From DSNY01 sp964539745 (lineage in GTDB: Bacteria; Pseudomonadota; Gammaproteobacteria; Burkholderiales; Burkholderiaceae_F): DNA of 23,107 nucleotides. Location: the NCBI GenBank assembly GCA_964539745.1, contig CAZIJU010000056.1, forward strand, positions 1 through 23,107, given 5' to 3'. Position numbers and translations under genes: made by a program. A model generated the notes under the pieces. The model did no database searches. It was not told the DNA's origin and was given only the letters and a program-made list of their open reading frames with translations. Positions 21,779 to 23,107 of the stretch are shown here, piece after piece. Positions within the stretch are counted from its first letter, which is position 1; every line of letters starts with the position of its first letter.

Positions 21779-23107
21779 TTGGGTCGAGTCGTCCTGCTGT
21801 CGAGTGTCGCGGCGACGGCGGCGCTGTGCGCGGCCCTGCTGCTGCTCGAACGCGGAGCGGCACCGCCGCACGAGCTGCGCGTGCATGCGGCGGCTTTTGG
21901 CGCGACCGTCGATCCCGAGCGCATGCGCAAAGTGCCGCTGCCGCATCGCTGGCTGTCCGACTGCGCGACGTGTCGCACCGTCTGGTATCGCTTCCGCTTG
22001 CCGCTGGCCGAACCGCCGCGCCAGACGCAGGCCGTCTACCTGCCGGCCGTCGGCCAGAACGCCGCCGTGTACCTGAACGGCCGTCTGCTCGGTCAAGGCG
22101 GACGTTTTCCCGACCCGATGGCGCGCCTGGGGCGGCGGCCGTTGTGGGTCGCGGTGCCGGTGCCGCTGTGGCGCGCGGGCGACAACGAGCTGTACGTGCT
22201 CGTCGGGGCCGAGCGCCCGCGCTTCGGCTGGATGCCGGCGCCGGCGCTGGGCGCCGAATCCGAACTCGAACGCCGCTGGCGCTTGCGCCATGCGCTGGCG
22301 GCGACCGTGCCGCAGGGCTTCGCGACGGCGGCGGCGATGCTCGTGCTCGTGATGGGCGCGCTCGCCTACTACCGCCGGCGCGAAAGCGCGTACGCGGTGC
22401 TCGCGGCGGCCGCACTCACCGCGGCCGTGTACCTGTTCAGCGCGCTGGTCGTCGAACCCGCCTTCGACGGCGGTTTGTGGAACGGCTGGGTCGTGCTGTG
22501 CGCGTGGACCGCGGTGACCGCCGCGTGGCTGCTGGTCGCGCGGCTCGTCGACGCCGGCCGCCGGCGCGCGCCGGTGCGTGCCGCAGCCGCCGCTGCGGCC
22601 CTGGCGCTTCCGGCGGCGCTTGCCGCATGGCTGGAGCCTTCCGGCTTGGCCGTCAGCGCCGCGCACGCCGCCGCGCTCGGCGCACTGACGCTGGCCGGTG
22701 TATGGCTCGCGGCGGCGGGTTCACGCAGCGGCGACGGCCGCCTGGCATGGCCCGGCACGGCGCTGGCCGCGCTGACGGCGATCGACCTCGTGCGGCTGCC
22801 GTTGCAGCCCGAGGCGCTGCCGCTGCTGCCGTGGGCGCTGAGCGCGCTGCTCGCTGGCGCCGGCTGGCTGCTGCTGGTTCGCTTCGTCGAGACGCTGAAC
22901 GCGGCCGAACTGCTGAACGTCGACCTCGAAGCGCTGGTGCGTCAACGGACGGCCGAGCTGCAGGAACAGTTCGAGCGCGTGCGCCAGCTCGAACGGCGCG
23001 AGGCGATCGCCGCCGAGCGCGAGCGGCTGATGCGCGACATGCACGACGGCGTCGGCGGCCACCTCGTCTCGATGCTGGCGATGATCGAGGCCGACTCGCC
23101 GCGCCGG
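21779..23107 (+). CDS. Sensor histidine kinase with 7TMR-DISM-like sensor, 3' end outside window
   Basis: The gene is open from TTG 21779 to the window edge (443 residues seen). The start is fixed by a perfect ribosome site, AAGGAGG (21765-21771), 7 bases upstream. A membrane anchor (VVLLSSVAATAALCAALLLLE) is followed by a periplasmic beta domain with WYRFRLPLAEPP, QAVYLPAVGQNAAVYLNGRLLGQGG and DNELYVLV. This looks like the jelly-roll of galactose-binding/7TMR-DISM type. About seven hydrophobic helices span residues 180-375. A coiled-coil linker (VRQRTAELQEQFERVRQLERREAIAAERERL) leads to the HisKA_3 phosphoacceptor motif RDMHDGVGGHLVS, with His422. The HATPase domain lies beyond the window. 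It pairs with the divergent LuxR-type regulator. The periplasmic domain suggests a sugar or cell-wall-related ligand, an inference from the fold only. Confidence 0.88.
   Translation, partial: MGRVVLLSSVAATAALCAALLLLERGAAPPHELRVHAAAFGATVDPERMRKVPLPHRWLSDCATCRTVWYRFRLPLAEPPRQTQAVYLPAVGQNAAVYLNGRLLGQGGRFPDPMARLGRRPLWVAVPVPLWRAGDNELYVLVGAERPRFGWMPAPALGAESELERRWRLRHALAATVPQGFATAAAMLVLVMGALAYYRRRESAYAVLAAAALTAAVYLFSALVVEPAFDGGLWNGWVVLCAWTAVTAAWLLVARLVDAGRRRAPVRAAAAAAALALPAALAAWLEPSGLAVSAAHAAALGALTLAGVWLAAAGSRSGDGRLAWPGTALAALTAIDLVRLPLQPEALPLLPWALSALLAGAGWLLLVRFVETLNAAELLNVDLEALVRQRTAELQEQFERVRQLERREAIAAERERLMRDMHDGVGGHLVSMLAMIEADSPRR

Overview
The window is very GC-rich, with strong G/C bias at third codon positions, dense gene packing and many overlapping stops and starts. 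The gene families present (TopB with an Ala/Lys-rich tail, DUF2905, HpcH/HpaI aldolase, EAL/HDOD protein, divergent MerR/copper ATPase, LuxR-type two-component system, Gram-negative outer-membrane barrel) suggest a chromosomal segment of a pseudomonadote, probably a betaproteobacterium of Burkholderiales type. The taxon is an inference from gene content and composition. I saw no rRNA, tRNA, CRISPR array or transposase gene.

Layout. Positions 1-485 hold the C-terminal end of DNA topoisomerase III. Positions 558-2354 are a plus-strand run: a DUF2905 membrane protein, an HpcH/HpaI aldolase translationally coupled to it, and a nucleotidyltransferase whose frame is broken twice. Positions 2399-3820 encode a lipoprotein with an EF-hand-like loop, which converges on an EAL/HDOD signalling protein (5060-3840, minus). 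A large membrane protein with a spermidine-synthase-like domain (5268-7388) diverges from that gene. Positions 7531-11293 carry a plus-strand series of small enzymes: a ketopantoate-reductase-like protein lacking key residues, a GNAT-like acyltransferase, a fructosamine-kinase-family protein, a SET-domain methyltransferase and a DUF1993 protein.

Positions 11332-14763 form a metal-response locus. A MerR-type regulator and a MerC-like membrane protein lie on the minus strand, divergent from a CopA-type P1B ATPase. Between them is a textbook MerR-type operator/promoter whose sequence is closer to mer than to cue sites. Positions 14760-16358 hold three poorly known genes: a small membrane protein, an exported SGNH-like hydrolase and a 123-residue protein.

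Positions 16533-23107 look like one functional block. A sensor kinase with a periplasmic jelly-roll and seven-helix sensor (from 21779, running off the end) diverges from a LuxR-type response regulator (21526-20876). Downstream of the regulator on the same strand lie a Cys-rich exported protein, a 687-residue predicted outer-membrane beta-barrel and a 429-residue exported protein. A 249-bp MITE-like element with 21-bp inverted repeats sits exactly between the barrel stop codon and the Shine-Dalgarno of the 429-residue gene. Removing it together with one TA restores a tight operon junction. A near-identical 16-bp motif occurs upstream of the surface operon and between the kinase and regulator. 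This block is the best candidate here for an undescribed regulated cell-surface system.
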